A stretch of 64,000 nucleotides of DNA, from the NCBI GenBank assembly GCA_021228405.1, contig JAJQRF010000006.1:1-64000 (forward strand), in the 5' to 3' direction. A program made the position numbers and the translations under genes. This DNA comes from Pyrinomonadaceae bacterium. Lineage in GTDB: Bacteria; Acidobacteriota; Blastocatellia; Pyrinomonadales; Pyrinomonadaceae. Each line of letters starts with the position of its first letter. The first letter of the stretch is position 1. Below the pieces are notes generated by a model that was not told the origin of the DNA, did no database searches, and was given only the letters and a program-made list of their open reading frames with translations. Positions 1 to 9,891 of the stretch are shown here, piece after piece.

Positions 1-402
1 TAGTTGATTTTCCATGGTAAGAAAATTCTACCAATCAGCCGGTTTGTCTGTCTTTTAACTACTGATTCACATTTTAGTTTATTAAATAACCCCGGCAAAA
101 AGTGAGGATTCTTTACAGCAAACTAAAAGCAAAACCCGGTCTGCGGTTTCTGAAATCTTTTTGTCAATTGGGATTAGTGAATAGAAACATAGCTAATTTA
201 TCAATTTTCGCTTTTTCTATAAAAAATCTTGAAATTTTAAGAAACCTTCGCATACAATCTCCTTATCAAATATCAACAACTCGTTACAGTTTCGATCAAT
301 AGTCGGTTGAAATTCAAATATTCAAAAAAATAGATTGCCAATACGATTCTATAACTCCCAAAATCTCAGAAAGTTATTGACATAAAGAAATGGAGAAAAA
401 CA
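1..402. other. Leading intergenic region, no feature recognised
   Basis: AT-rich stretch before the first gene. Short open frames occur but none has a convincing ribosome-binding site or family resemblance. A GGAG at 392-395 is the likely Shine-Dalgarno for the gene starting at 403. No clear promoter or structured RNA was recognised. Confidence 0.5.
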
Positions 403-2937
403 ATGCAGCTTCTAAAACCAGATTCACTACAAAAAATTACAAAATCAACAAAAACAGTCGGTATTAAAAATAAGTTCAAAAAACGTATCGGTTTGAATTT
501 ATTAGCCTTTTTGACGATCAGCTTGATCGGGTTGCTGAACAGTGTTTTTGCCGCTCCGGGAGACCTCGATCCGACCTTTGGGGTAAATGGAAAGGTCTTA
601 ACGGATATTGGAAGCGGGGTCGTGAGGGCGACCGATATGCTCACTCAGGCTGATGGAAAAATTATCGTGATCGGGGCGACGGGAATCGATAGTCCGTCGA
701 CGGATTTTCTTTTAGTTCGCTATAATCCGGACGGCACGATCGATCCGACCTTTGACGGCGACGGAATCGTTAAGACCGATTTCAATGGAAAAAGCGATAC
801 GGCATTGTCCGCCGCATTTCAGGCAGACGGAAAAATCGTCGTTGTAGGTTACAGCGGAGATTTGAATGTTGACCGAGATTTTGCAATCGCCCGCTATAAT
901 TCGGATGGTTCGCTCGATACGGCTTTCGGCAACGGCGGACGTTTGATTACGGACATCGGAAATCCGAATGACGAAGCGGTTTCGGTCGCCATCGCCGCGA
1001 ACGGCAAAATTGTCGTTGCGGGAACAACGTCAAGCCGAAACGGAGATTTTGCGACGGTTCGATATTTACAAAACGGTTCAATAGATACAAGCTTCGGCGG
1101 AACCGGAATAGATATTAGAGATGGTTTTTGTCCCGGAAATTGCAGTAATTCTTTTGATCGCGTCGCAGGCGTTGCTATTGATTCCGTCGGTAGAATCATT
1201 GTCATCGGTGATGGCAGAGCCTTCAATTCTCAAGATGTCAGCTTCGTCGGTATGCGTTATCAGGAATCCGGTTTGAGGGACCTTTCTTTCGGGTCTACGG
1301 GCAAAGCCTCGATAAGTGTTCCGGGAAATTCAGCGGAAGGCGCAAAGGCAACCGGAATGATTCTTCAAACCGACGGGAAGATCGTGGTGGTCGGCGCAAC
1401 CAGACAATCTTCGACACAGCCGTTTCGAGGAATGGCGATCAGCCGTTTTACTGCAAACGGTTTGCTGGATTTTGATTTTAATGAATTTAACCGGATAATT
1501 CCAAATAGTACTTTCAATGATACATATCAGTTCAATTCGGTAAATATCCAATCGGACGGGAAAATTGTGGCGGTCGGAAATTTTAATTCGCAATTTGCCG
1601 TTGTCCGCACTTTACCTGACGGTTTGAGCGATAATTTCTTTGGTGTCAACGGTCTTGCCTTAACTACGATCAATCCTGCGGCAGGAAATGGCGGGGCTTT
1701 CGGGGTCGGTTTCGCGGCTGACGGGAAAATTATCGTCGCGGGACATCAAAACAGTAATCAGGCAAGTGAAATTGCCGTAGCCAGATTTACGATCGACGGT
1801 TGCGCTTACGCTCTTTCGCAATCAAGCTTAAGTTTTTCAAGGATCGGCGGCGAACGAACCATAAATGTCACCACCAGTGCAGGATGTTTTTGGACGGCGG
1901 TTTCAAATGCGGACTGGGCAACGATCATTTCGGGAGGTTCGGGCACGGGGAACGGCGTGGTGAAAGTTTCGGTCGGACTTAATACGACGACGCAACAGCG
2001 ATCGACCACATTGCTGATCGGCGGAAAAACCGTGAATATTACACAGGCAAGCGGTATCGGCGTTCCGCGCAGGGTTAAATTCGATGTTGATAACGACGGA
2101 CGTGCGGACATCGGCATCATCCGATACGTTTCCAATCTTGAAGCTATTTTCTACACGCTCAGGTCGACCAGCGGATTTACATATTCCGAACTGCTTTTCA
2201 CGCAGATCGCAAACACGGCTACGATAAAATCCGCTCCGGCTGACTATGACGGCGACGGCACAATGGATACGGGGCTGTGGTATTCGGACGCACAAAATCG
2301 CGGTTATTTCAGAATTAATTCTCAACTCATTTTGGGCGACGTGCAATTCGGGTCTGCCGGAGATGTTCCGTTGCCGACGGATTGGGATGGCGACGGGCGT
2401 GCGGATTTAGCCGTTTATCGTGCCGGAACGGTCAGTTCGCCGCAAAGCTATTTTTATTATCGTCCTTCGAGTGTTTCAAATGTGAATTTTATTGAAGTTC
2501 CCTGGGGAATGGCAGGGGATAAACCGGTTATGGGGGATTTTGACGGCGATGGCAAAACCGATGCTGCCGTTTTCCGTCCGTCAAACGGAACCTGGTATGT
2601 GTTAAAGAGTTCGGACGGTCAATTGTTTGCGAGTAATTTCGGAATTTCGACCGATAAACCTGTCGCCGCCGATTACGACGGCGACGGCAAAACCGATGTT
2701 GCCGTATACCGCAACGGAACGTGGTATATAATGCAAAGTCTGAACGGATTTTATGCCGTGAATTTCGGAATTTCGACCGATAAACCCGTTCCGGCAGATT
2801 ATGACGGCGACGGAAAGGCAGACGTTACGGTTTTTCGCGACGGAACGTGGTATTCGCTGAATTCGACCAACGGATTTACCGTCACCCAGTTCGGAACGGC
2901 TTCGGACACACCGACCGAATCGCTCTATTTGCCTTAG
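403..2937 (+). CDS. Exported delta-60 / BACON / FG-GAP repeat protein
   Basis: Predicted secreted protein of 844 residues. A basic stretch and hydrophobic segment (about residues 25-50) ending in FAAPG form the signal peptide. Residues about 53-465 carry repeated units with the pattern LDxxFGxxG and DGKIVVxG, the delta-60 type propeller repeat. A BACON-like domain follows (about 466-551, with WTAVSNADWATI). The last 290 residues are FG-GAP/VCBS-like units with the calcium-loop signature DxDGDGKxD and the phrase GTWY. The start is supported by GGAG seven bases upstream. It probably acts as a surface or extracellular adhesion or binding protein; no enzymatic motif is visible. Its C-terminal module closely resembles those of two other proteins here (8006-9460 and 15177-17252). 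Confidence 0.85.
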   Translation: MQLLKPDSLQKITKSTKTVGIKNKFKKRIGLNLLAFLTISLIGLLNSVFAAPGDLDPTFGVNGKVLTDIGSGVVRATDMLTQADGKIIVIGATGIDSPSTDFLLVRYNPDGTIDPTFDGDGIVKTDFNGKSDTALSAAFQADGKIVVVGYSGDLNVDRDFAIARYNSDGSLDTAFGNGGRLITDIGNPNDEAVSVAIAANGKIVVAGTTSSRNGDFATVRYLQNGSIDTSFGGTGIDIRDGFCPGNCSNSFDRVAGVAIDSVGRIIVIGDGRAFNSQDVSFVGMRYQESGLRDLSFGSTGKASISVPGNSAEGAKATGMILQTDGKIVVVGATRQSSTQPFRGMAISRFTANGLLDFDFNEFNRIIPNSTFNDTYQFNSVNIQSDGKIVAVGNFNSQFAVVRTLPDGLSDNFFGVNGLALTTINPAAGNGGAFGVGFAADGKIIVAGHQNSNQASEIAVARFTIDGCAYALSQSSLSFSRIGGERTINVTTSAGCFWTAVSNADWATIISGGSGTGNGVVKVSVGLNTTTQQRSTTLLIGGKTVNITQASGIGVPRRVKFDVDNDGRADIGIIRYVSNLEAIFYTLRSTSGFTYSELLFTQIANTATIKSAPADYDGDGTMDTGLWYSDAQNRGYFRINSQLILGDVQFGSAGDVPLPTDWDGDGRADLAVYRAGTVSSPQSYFYYRPSSVSNVNFIEVPWGMAGDKPVMGDFDGDGKTDAAVFRPSNGTWYVLKSSDGQLFASNFGISTDKPVAADYDGDGKTDVAVYRNGTWYIMQSLNGFYAVNFGISTDKPVPADYDGDGKADVTVFRDGTWYSLNSTNGFTVTQFGTASDTPTESLYLP

Positions 2938-2963
2938 TATTTAGGAAATCGTGAAAAGAATGA

Positions 2964-2994
2964 GATGCCGTCGATCTTTGACGGCATCTTTTTT
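2964..2994 (+). terminator. Rho-independent terminator
   Basis: Perfect 9-bp stem GATGCCGTC/GACGGCATC with a 7-base loop followed by six T, directly downstream of the delta-60 gene. Confidence 0.9.
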
Positions 2995-3273
2995 ATTGAT
3001 TCGTAGAAGCAGTCGCCAACAACCGTATCAAGTTTCTTAAATGTAAGAGATAACGGAAACTTAAAGGATTCATTACGAACGAAATGAAATAAATGAGTTT
3101 CGTTTGATCTGCTTAAAAAACGAAATTTGAAATTGTCCATTTTTAAAATTCGCGGTAATTAAATTTTTCCGTGAACTTCAAAATCAGTGGATACCTTGTA
3201 AAAAGCGTAGTTTTGGCTTATAAAGTAGCTGGACAACAAAAACAATCTTCCAAAAATACATTCGGGAATCAAT
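2995..3273. other. Intergenic region, no feature recognised
   Basis: AT-rich gap between the terminator and the DUF1800 gene. It must hold the promoter of the DUF1800-DUF1501 pair, but no convincing -35/-10 pair or structured RNA was identified. Confidence 0.4.
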
Positions 3274-5430
3274 ATGAAAAAAATAATACGACTGGCGATT
3301 TTTTCGATATTGCTGTTAAGTTTCTGCTTTTCAATTTTTGCGCAAGACGATTTAAATCCTGAATCTCCGGTTCCGGTTTTGTTAAACGATGCCGATAAAA
3401 CAAGGGTGCTTGCCGTGAGTTCAAATAGATGGGCAGGAGAACTGCCGACGACCGGACAAACGGTTTTCAAACCCGGCTTCAAAACCGTTATCACGATCTT
3501 TGCGACGAACTTCGATTTCAGCGAAGGTGAATCGGTTAACTCGGTTCGCGTTTACTTGAAACAACGGAGCGGCAAAGTTTATCAGCTTCCGGTTGAAGAT
3601 TTGGTGAGGATCGATAAAAAGAATTACGCCCTGAAGGTCAGGCTTTTCGAGAGTCCCAACCTGCGGACTCAACCGGGTGCCGACGGCGATTCCTTGATCT
3701 ATCTGACGTGGCGCGGGCTTTCGAGCAATGTTTTAAAGATCGGACTTGGAAGCACGGGCGGCGATCTGAAAATTCCGGCGGAATTTCGCGCAACCCCCGA
3801 AAATACGAACGATTTTGCCGGTTATCGCTGGTCGGGCGACAGGATTCGTTTTCTGGAGCAAGCGGGTTTCGGTCCGAACACGGAATTGGACAATCGGATT
3901 CGCCGCGTCGGTTTGCGCATTTGGCTGAACGAACAGTTTGAAACGCCGTATCCTTATTATCCTTATCCGAATATTCCGCTGATGCAGACGACTCCGCCTG
4001 CAAACTGTGATGCCACGACGTTTCCTGCCTGTTACCGGGAAAGATACACACAACTTCCGCTTCAGCAATGGTTTTTCAAGGAAGCGATGTATGGAAATAC
4101 GCAGTTGCGGCATCGTGTTTCGTGGGCTTTGAGCCAGATACTGGTGACTTCGGGAATTACGATTCAGCAATCGAGCCATATGATCGCGTATCATAAAGTG
4201 ATTTCCGACAATGCTTTCGGAAATTACCGCAATCTCCTGAAACAGATGACCTTAAATCCGGCGATGGGAAGTTATCTGGATATGGTCAGAAGCACGAAAA
4301 CGAATCCGAATGAAAATTACCCGCGCGAAATTTTGCAGTTGTTTTCGATCGGGCTTTTCAAACTGAATCAGGACGGAACCGTGCAAACAGACGGTCAGGG
4401 AAACCCGGTTCCGACTTACACACAGGAAAATATCAATAATTTTTCCAAAGTTTTTACGGGTTGGACTTTCTGCGAAACGACTGTGGTTTGTCCGAATCGC
4501 ACACAGGGCGCGACGAATTATAAAGACCCGATGCTGATAAACCCTTTGAATCACGACCTGACCGAAAAAACTTTGCTAAGTTATCCGAACGCAGTCAATA
4601 CGACAATTCCTGCTTGTCAAAACTGCACGACGAACGAAGCTATTGCGGCATACGCGAACGATTCGCTGGACAAAGCGATCGAGAATATTTTCAATCATCC
4701 GAACGTCGCACCTTTTATCGGTAAGTTGCTGATTCAGCATTTAGTTACGAGCGATCCGTCGCCGGCTTATGTCGCCCGCGTTTCAGCCGCTTTCAATAAC
4801 AACGGCTCGAACGTTCGCGGCGATATGAAAGCCGTCATCCGGGCGATTCTACTCGACCCCGAAGCACGCGGAAACGTCAAAACGGCTCCGCGTTACGGGA
4901 AACTTCGCGAACCCGTCCAGTTAATCACGAACCTGACGCGAATCTTTCCTGCCAAATCGTTTAACGGCGAAGATTTGAGCGACGGAAGCCTGGGAAATTA
5001 CACGAAAAGATTGGGACAAAATCCGTTTTATTCGGATACGGTCTTCAATTATTTTCCGCCGACTTATATCGTTCCGGGAACGACGATTCTGGCTCCCGAA
5101 TTCGGTTTGCTGAATACGGGAACCGCCATTAATCGGACAAATCTGCTGTATTTGCTGATCTTTGAAGGTTTGACCCCGACGGCGACCGATTCCCTGAAGG
5201 GAACTTCGCTCGACTTCAGCGAGATGATTCCATACGCGGAAAACGATCCGGACGGCAATCAGCTCCTCGATGTGCTGAACTACAAAATGATGCACGGCGC
5301 AATGACGGCGGAACACAAAAATTCGATTTTGACGGCGGTTTTGGCGGTGCCCGCAAGCAACCCGTTATTACGTGTAAAAACGGCAGTTTATTTGATCGCG
5401 GCTTCATCGCAATATCAGGTGCAGAGGTAA
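3274..5430 (+). CDS. DUF1800 family exported protein
   Basis: 718 residues with a Sec signal peptide (MKKIIRLAIFSILLLSF, then cleavage near FAQ). After a beta-rich N-terminal part (about residues 30-160) comes a DUF1800 domain, recognisable from FLEQAGFGP, the QWFFKEAMYGN and LRHRVSWALSQI region, NYPREILQLFSIGL and the FTGWTF motif. The family's biochemical role is unknown. It is almost always encoded next to a DUF1501 protein, as here, where the DUF1501 gene starts 5 bp after this stop. The pair is probably co-transcribed and works outside the cytoplasm. Confidence 0.88.
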   Translation: MKKIIRLAIFSILLLSFCFSIFAQDDLNPESPVPVLLNDADKTRVLAVSSNRWAGELPTTGQTVFKPGFKTVITIFATNFDFSEGESVNSVRVYLKQRSGKVYQLPVEDLVRIDKKNYALKVRLFESPNLRTQPGADGDSLIYLTWRGLSSNVLKIGLGSTGGDLKIPAEFRATPENTNDFAGYRWSGDRIRFLEQAGFGPNTELDNRIRRVGLRIWLNEQFETPYPYYPYPNIPLMQTTPPANCDATTFPACYRERYTQLPLQQWFFKEAMYGNTQLRHRVSWALSQILVTSGITIQQSSHMIAYHKVISDNAFGNYRNLLKQMTLNPAMGSYLDMVRSTKTNPNENYPREILQLFSIGLFKLNQDGTVQTDGQGNPVPTYTQENINNFSKVFTGWTFCETTVVCPNRTQGATNYKDPMLINPLNHDLTEKTLLSYPNAVNTTIPACQNCTTNEAIAAYANDSLDKAIENIFNHPNVAPFIGKLLIQHLVTSDPSPAYVARVSAAFNNNGSNVRGDMKAVIRAILLDPEARGNVKTAPRYGKLREPVQLITNLTRIFPAKSFNGEDLSDGSLGNYTKRLGQNPFYSDTVFNYFPPTYIVPGTTILAPEFGLLNTGTAINRTNLLYLLIFEGLTPTATDSLKGTSLDFSEMIPYAENDPDGNQLLDVLNYKMMHGAMTAEHKNSILTAVLAVPASNPLLRVKTAVYLIAASSQYQVQR

Positions 5431-5435
5431 AAAAT

Positions 5436-6914
5436 ATGAAACATTCGCGCAGAGATTTTTTAGTTAAATCGACCACGGCTTTAACCATGACGGCTTTGGC
5501 AACGCAAGCCGAACATTTCGGCTTGATGACGGCTTTTGCACAAAAATCAAGGCAGAAAACCGATCCGGGAGCGGGAAGTGATTACCGGGCACTGGTTTGC
5601 ATATATCTTTCGGGCGGAAACGATGCGAATAATATGATCGTTCCCAACCACAGCGATGCAAACGTCAGCAATTATGCGGCTTACAGCGCGGCTCGTGCTC
5701 CGCAGGGATTGGCATTGGCGCAAAACGTGTTATTGCCGATCTCCGTTCCGCGCATCGGGAATCTGTCTTACGGATTGCATCCGGGCTTCGGGACGATCAC
5801 CGGCGGAACGAACAACGGAATCCACGAGCTTTGGGCGCAGGGAAAACTGGCGGGCGTGACGAATGTCGGAACTTTGGTTCAGCCATTGACGCGTCAGCAA
5901 TACCTGAACAATTCGGCACCGCGTCCGATGCAGTTGTTTTCGCACACCGATCAAACACAACAGCATTTGACCTGCCGTGCCGACGGCGTAAGTTTAACGG
6001 GTTGGGGCGGCAGAATCTCCGATAAAATTACGAATTCCGCCAACCCGCAAAGATTGATCCCGACCACCAGCACCATCGGCGGACCTTTGCTTTTTAATGT
6101 CGGAGAAAATACGCAACCCGTTTCGGTCGGTCCCGCACCGACACCTTTGAGCAGTGTGCTGTCGCTTGTCGGCTTCAATAACACGCCGATCTCGAATGCC
6201 AGATTTGCCGCCCTGAACGAAGCCTTAAGTTTTGAAACGCAACAGGAACTCGTTGCCGCTTCGAGCGAATATCACCGGGCGGCGATCGACATCAGCACGG
6301 CTTTGAACAACACGGCGGACGTGACCGTGACTTTTCCGAATACGGAACTCGGCAATCAACTAAAGCAGATCGCACGTTTGATAAAAAATCGGGATGTTTT
6401 GAATATGAAACGCCAGATATTTTTCTGCACGCTGGACGGCTTCGACAGTCATACGAGCCAACCCGGAACGCACAATATTTTATTCGGTCGGCTGAGTCAG
6501 GCGATGCGCTCTTTTTACGAAGAAATGCTCGTGCAGGGGTTGAGCGATAAGGTCACGCAATTTACTTTGTCGGATTTCAACCGCACGTTTAATCCGAGCG
6601 GTGTCGGCGCAAGTGTCGGAACCGATCACGCGTGGTCGAGTCATTCGTTAATTCTCGGCGGAAGTGTTATCGGCGGAGATTTTTACGGCGTAAACACTTC
6701 AAACGGAACGCCTTTCACGACTTTGGTGATGAACGGACCGGATGATTCGGACAGCGGTTCGGGCGCGCGCGGTCGCTGGATTCCGACAACTGCGGTCGAA
6801 CAATACGCGGCGACTTTAGCAAAATGGTTCGGACTTGAAACAGCGGATATGAATTACGTTTTCCCGAATCTCCCGAATTTCACCCAGACCGATCTGGGCT
6901 TTATGATGCCTTAG
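5436..6914 (+). CDS. DUF1501 family protein with Tat signal
   Basis: 492 residues. The N terminus contains the twin-arginine motif SRRDFL followed by a hydrophobic segment and a cleavage-like AFAQK, so export folded through Tat is likely. The body has DUF1501 hallmarks: YRALVCIYLSGGNDANNM near the N terminus, GFDSHTSQ in the middle, and a later SDFNRTFNPSG and GTDHAWSSH. DUF1501 is related to the alkaline phosphatase/sulfatase fold, and the conserved Asp and His residues are compatible with metal binding. The substrate is unknown. It is the second gene of a two-gene operon with the DUF1800 gene and is followed by a strong terminator. Confidence 0.9.
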   Translation: MKHSRRDFLVKSTTALTMTALATQAEHFGLMTAFAQKSRQKTDPGAGSDYRALVCIYLSGGNDANNMIVPNHSDANVSNYAAYSAARAPQGLALAQNVLLPISVPRIGNLSYGLHPGFGTITGGTNNGIHELWAQGKLAGVTNVGTLVQPLTRQQYLNNSAPRPMQLFSHTDQTQQHLTCRADGVSLTGWGGRISDKITNSANPQRLIPTTSTIGGPLLFNVGENTQPVSVGPAPTPLSSVLSLVGFNNTPISNARFAALNEALSFETQQELVAASSEYHRAAIDISTALNNTADVTVTFPNTELGNQLKQIARLIKNRDVLNMKRQIFFCTLDGFDSHTSQPGTHNILFGRLSQAMRSFYEEMLVQGLSDKVTQFTLSDFNRTFNPSGVGASVGTDHAWSSHSLILGGSVIGGDFYGVNTSNGTPFTTLVMNGPDDSDSGSGARGRWIPTTAVEQYAATLAKWFGLETADMNYVFPNLPNFTQTDLGFMMP

Positions 6915-6942
6915 GCAATTAGTAATATTTGTTCGGTGTAAG

Positions 6943-6972
6943 GCGGCTTGAGATCATTGAGCCGCTTTTTTT
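6943..6972 (+). terminator. Rho-independent terminator after DUF1501 gene
   Basis: GCGGCT/AGCCGC stem with an 11-base loop and seven T. It separates the DUF1800/DUF1501 operon from the CDF gene, and it argues against a longer upstream TTG start for the CDF gene. Confidence 0.85.
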
Positions 6973-7033
6973 ATTTGAAGTCAGAAACGGAATTTGTTTG
7001 CATCTTCAAATTTTGTCAAAATATACCCGACGA

Positions 7034-7948
7034 ATGATAAATAATAACTTAACTCGTTACGCGTGGCTTTCGATTGCGGCGGCGATTGCGACCATCACAC
7101 TCAAATCAGGGGCTTATCTTGTCACGGGTTCGGTCGGACTGCTTTCGGATGCGCTCGAATCGATCATCAATTTGGTCGCGGCGGTAATTGCTCTCTGGGT
7201 TTTGAAGATCGCCGCTCAACCGCCCGACGAAGGGCATACTTACGGGCACGGAAAAGTCGAATATTTTTCAAGCGGAATCGAAGGCGCGATGATTATTCTG
7301 GCGGCGGTCAGTATATGTTATGCGGCAATCGAAAGACTCCTTCACCCGCAACCGCTTGAACAGATCGGGATCGGTTTGCTCATCAGCATAATTGCCACGG
7401 CGATAAATTTCATTGTGGCGAGAATTTTACTCAGAGCAGGCAAAGAAAATCATTCGATTGTTCTCGAAGCCGACGGACATCATCTGATGTCGGATGTCTG
7501 GACAACCATTGGTGTCATTTTCGGGATCGGTTTGGTTTACGCGACGGGTTGGTGGCGGCTTGACCCGATTATGGCGATTCTCGTCGCGATCAATATTCTG
7601 TGGTCGGGCGGGAAATTGATTAACCGTTCGGTTCAGGGGTTGCTCGATGCCGCTTTGCCGAAAGATATTCACGGAAAGATCGTCGAAATCTTGGACAGTT
7701 ACGTAAAAGAAGACGAAATCGATTATCACGCGCTTCGCACCAGACAGGCGGGAACTTATAAATTCATCAATGTTCATATTCTCGTGCCGGGAAAATGGAC
7801 TGTCGAACAAGGTCACGATCTGATCGAAGAGATCGAAGGAAAATTACGTTCGGAAATCAGAAATTCGGTCGTATTTACACATCTCGAACCGATCGAATCG
7901 CCCGTTTCTTACGAAGACATTGATTTGATTAGAGCACAAAATCAATAA
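7034..7948 (+). CDS. Cation diffusion facilitator (divalent metal efflux)
   Basis: 304 residues from the ATG at 7034; a longer in-frame TTG start at 6929 would put the terminator inside the gene. The protein is a CDF-family proton/metal antiporter. It has about six membrane segments in the first 200 residues and a cytoplasmic C-terminal domain. The TM5 metal site HxxxD is present in ADGHHLMSDVWTT. In TM2 the usual second Asp is not in place; the sequence reads LLSDALESI, giving D39 and E42. The C-terminal half carries RTRQAGxxxF and the VxHLEP ending typical of the family. Exported metal (Zn, Fe, Co or Mn) cannot be told from sequence. It is convergent with the next gene. Confidence 0.9.
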   Translation: MINNNLTRYAWLSIAAAIATITLKSGAYLVTGSVGLLSDALESIINLVAAVIALWVLKIAAQPPDEGHTYGHGKVEYFSSGIEGAMIILAAVSICYAAIERLLHPQPLEQIGIGLLISIIATAINFIVARILLRAGKENHSIVLEADGHHLMSDVWTTIGVIFGIGLVYATGWWRLDPIMAILVAINILWSGGKLINRSVQGLLDAALPKDIHGKIVEILDSYVKEDEIDYHALRTRQAGTYKFINVHILVPGKWTVEQGHDLIEEIEGKLRSEIRNSVVFTHLEPIESPVSYEDIDLIRAQNQ

Positions 7949-7949
7949 C

Positions 7950-7989
7950 AAAAAAGAATGGCGGAAGAAAAAATCTGACCGCCATTCTT
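7950..7989 (-). terminator. Terminator between convergent genes
   Basis: 11-bp stem AAGAATGGCGG/CCGCCATTCTT (7954-7964 and 7979-7989). On the minus strand it is followed by six T, so it mainly terminates the heme/FG-GAP gene. On the plus strand the tail is poor. Confidence 0.8.
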
Positions 7990-8005
7990 CTTAAAAGCCT
8001 TGTAT

Positions 8006-9460
8006 TTATTGAACGAAAACATTCGGAATCGGTTTGTCGGTGCTGATTCCGAACGACTGCGCACTTAATGCACTCGTTCCGCTCATCCTCAAATACCAAT
8101 TGCCGTTGCGGAAAATCCCGATGTCGGCTTTGCCGTCGCTGTCATAGTCGCCGGTAATCGGCAAATCGGTGCTTAATCCCCAATTGTAGAAAACTGCCGT
8201 GTTGTTCGATGATTGTTTGATATACCAAACGCCGTTTCTGAAAACCGCTAAGTCGGTCTTAGCATCGCCGTCGTAATCGGCAAGGACGAATTTATCGGTC
8301 GAAAGTCCCCAACGATCGATGACGAAAGCATTATCCGAACTGCGCAGGATATACCAGACATTAGTTGAAGGACGAAAAACCGCCGCATCCGTTTTGCCGT
8401 CGCCATCGAAATCGCCGCGCATCGGTTTATCTCCGCTTGTGCCCCAAGGAACGAAATTGACGATACCCGACGGATTGTTCAAACTTCCGCGATAGAAAAA
8501 ATAGCTTTGCGAACCGAACGCCGAATCGCGGTAAACAGCCGGATCGGTTTTGCCGTCGCCGTCCCAGTCACCGACGATAAAAGGCACATCGCCCGTTTGA
8601 CCGAATTGCTCGAACCGAACCGTATTGTTCGACGATTGTAAAATATAAAAACCTGCTACAAGCGGCGCACCCGCACGCCAAACGGCGATGTCGGTTTTAT
8701 CGTCGCCGTCGAAATCGGCGGGCGTTAAAATGTCTGTCGCCATTCCGAAAGCAGTCGAACTAAGTTGATTGGTTGCGCTTCGGTTCACATACCAGTTTGA
8801 ATCGGTTGCGCGAAAAACTGAAAAGTCGGATTTTCCGTCACCGTCGAAATCGGAAAAAACGTGATGATTGATAACTGTCGTTGTGCCGGGTTGGATGGTC
8901 ACGCTTGTCGTGTATGTCTGATCTCCGCTTTCGTTTCCATCGTTATCGCATTGCAATCCGGCGGCATAAAAAGTGACCGCGCCGACATCGGTTACAGGTG
9001 CAGTCCAGTTAAATGTCCAGATCGCGCCGCCCGTTTGATTTGGAAACGTGCCCGAACCGCTCTGCTCGATGTAAGATTTCGTACCGCTTGCACGAACGCG
9101 TGTCGTCGCCGGCGGAGTCGGAAAACTTCCCGCCATCGCTGCGCCCGCCAGTGGAATCAATTCAAATCCCCAAGCTTGACGCGATGTATCGGTCGTGACG
9201 TGCTTGACCTGAATTTGATATGTTTGTCCGGGCACATAACTGCTTGGCGCAACGATCGAAAACTGTCCCGATTGACTGTTGGGTGAATGACAACTCGTGC
9301 AGGTGCTCTCGCCCGGCGCGCCTGTTCGAGCGGTCGGCGGACCTGAGATCGAAGCGTGCGCCGATTCCGAAAATCGATCACCGAATGCAAATGTCAAAAT
9401 GCCTATTCCTGTAACTATAAATAAAACCGCAACTTTAATTTTTATTATTAACAACTTCAT
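8006..9460 (-). CDS. Exported protein with c-heme motif, Reeler-like domain and FG-GAP repeats
   Basis: 484 residues. An N-terminal hydrophobic helix (about 8-26) is followed by a single CxxCH motif, C54-T-S-C57-H58, the attachment signature of c-type heme. Residues about 60-195 resemble the Reelin-like / choice-of-anchor V domain that often follows a CxxCH in soil and aquatic bacteria (SYVPGQTYQIQV, GFELIPL, FNWTAP). Six or so FG-GAP/VCBS units with DFDGDGKTD follow. The start is supported by AGGTGA six bases upstream of the ATG. It is likely a secreted or envelope redox or binding protein. The FG-GAP module is near-identical in style to those at 403-2937 and 15177-17252. Heme attachment is inferred from the motif only. 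Confidence 0.85.
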   Translation of the reverse strand: MKLLIIKIKVAVLFIVTGIGILTFAFGDRFSESAHASISGPPTARTGAPGESTCTSCHSPNSQSGQFSIVAPSSYVPGQTYQIQVKHVTTDTSRQAWGFELIPLAGAAMAGSFPTPPATTRVRASGTKSYIEQSGSGTFPNQTGGAIWTFNWTAPVTDVGAVTFYAAGLQCDNDGNESGDQTYTTSVTIQPGTTTVINHHVFSDFDGDGKSDFSVFRATDSNWYVNRSATNQLSSTAFGMATDILTPADFDGDDKTDIAVWRAGAPLVAGFYILQSSNNTVRFEQFGQTGDVPFIVGDWDGDGKTDPAVYRDSAFGSQSYFFYRGSLNNPSGIVNFVPWGTSGDKPMRGDFDGDGKTDAAVFRPSTNVWYILRSSDNAFVIDRWGLSTDKFVLADYDGDAKTDLAVFRNGVWYIKQSSNNTAVFYNWGLSTDLPITGDYDSDGKADIGIFRNGNWYLRMSGTSALSAQSFGISTDKPIPNVFVQ

Positions 9461-9593
9461 ATTTTCACCTTTTATGCTGTGGAACGCCGAATCGTAATTG
9501 AAAACTTTTACTCAAAGGCTGAATTCCGTAAATGCTAAAACCGATTATTTATGAGCAATTTTTCAAATGTGTCTGAAAATATTGGAAAATCCT

Positions 9594-9691
9594 CTCATAA
9601 AAACCATACTCTCACAGGGAGTCGTATCGTTCGGGGGCTTAACGGGAAAGTTAAAAATGAGCGGTGAAATCGGCTAACCGACGCAACCCGG
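9594..9691 (-). other. Structured segment resembling part of 5S rRNA
   Basis: In the 480-bp gap upstream of the c-heme gene, the minus strand at 9691-9604 reads in order CACC, GTTAAGCCCCC, ACGATACGACT and GAGAGTATGG. The order and spacing are close to the 5S rRNA series CACC...GUUAAGCCC...GCCGAUGGUACU...GAGAGUAGG. Helix IV is shortened and no closing helix I is visible, so this is not a normal 5S gene. It could be a decayed 5S copy or an unrelated leader RNA of the downstream gene. The rest of 9461-9891 shows nothing recognisable. Confidence 0.3.
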
Positions 9692-9891
9692 AATTTAAAA
9701 TATTCGATTATATTTCAAATATTCGGGGGCAGTTGTCAGGTTTGAATGCGCAAGATTTATACCACAGCGGGAAATCGCGGCATAGCTATATAACTGAATA
9801 ATATTTGACGTTTTATTTCTTAATTTTAAGGAATATTCCACAGACAGATGTGAAATATTACGCGGTTCGATCGATTACTTGGAGAGAAAAT

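Noticed and set aside
102-302. 66-residue frame near the left edge
   Set aside because: No ribosome-binding site, no recognisable features, AT-rich intergenic composition.
6929-7033. Longer start of the CDF gene at 6929
   Set aside because: It is a TTG that would place the upstream terminator hairpin inside the gene and add 35 residues not expected for the family.
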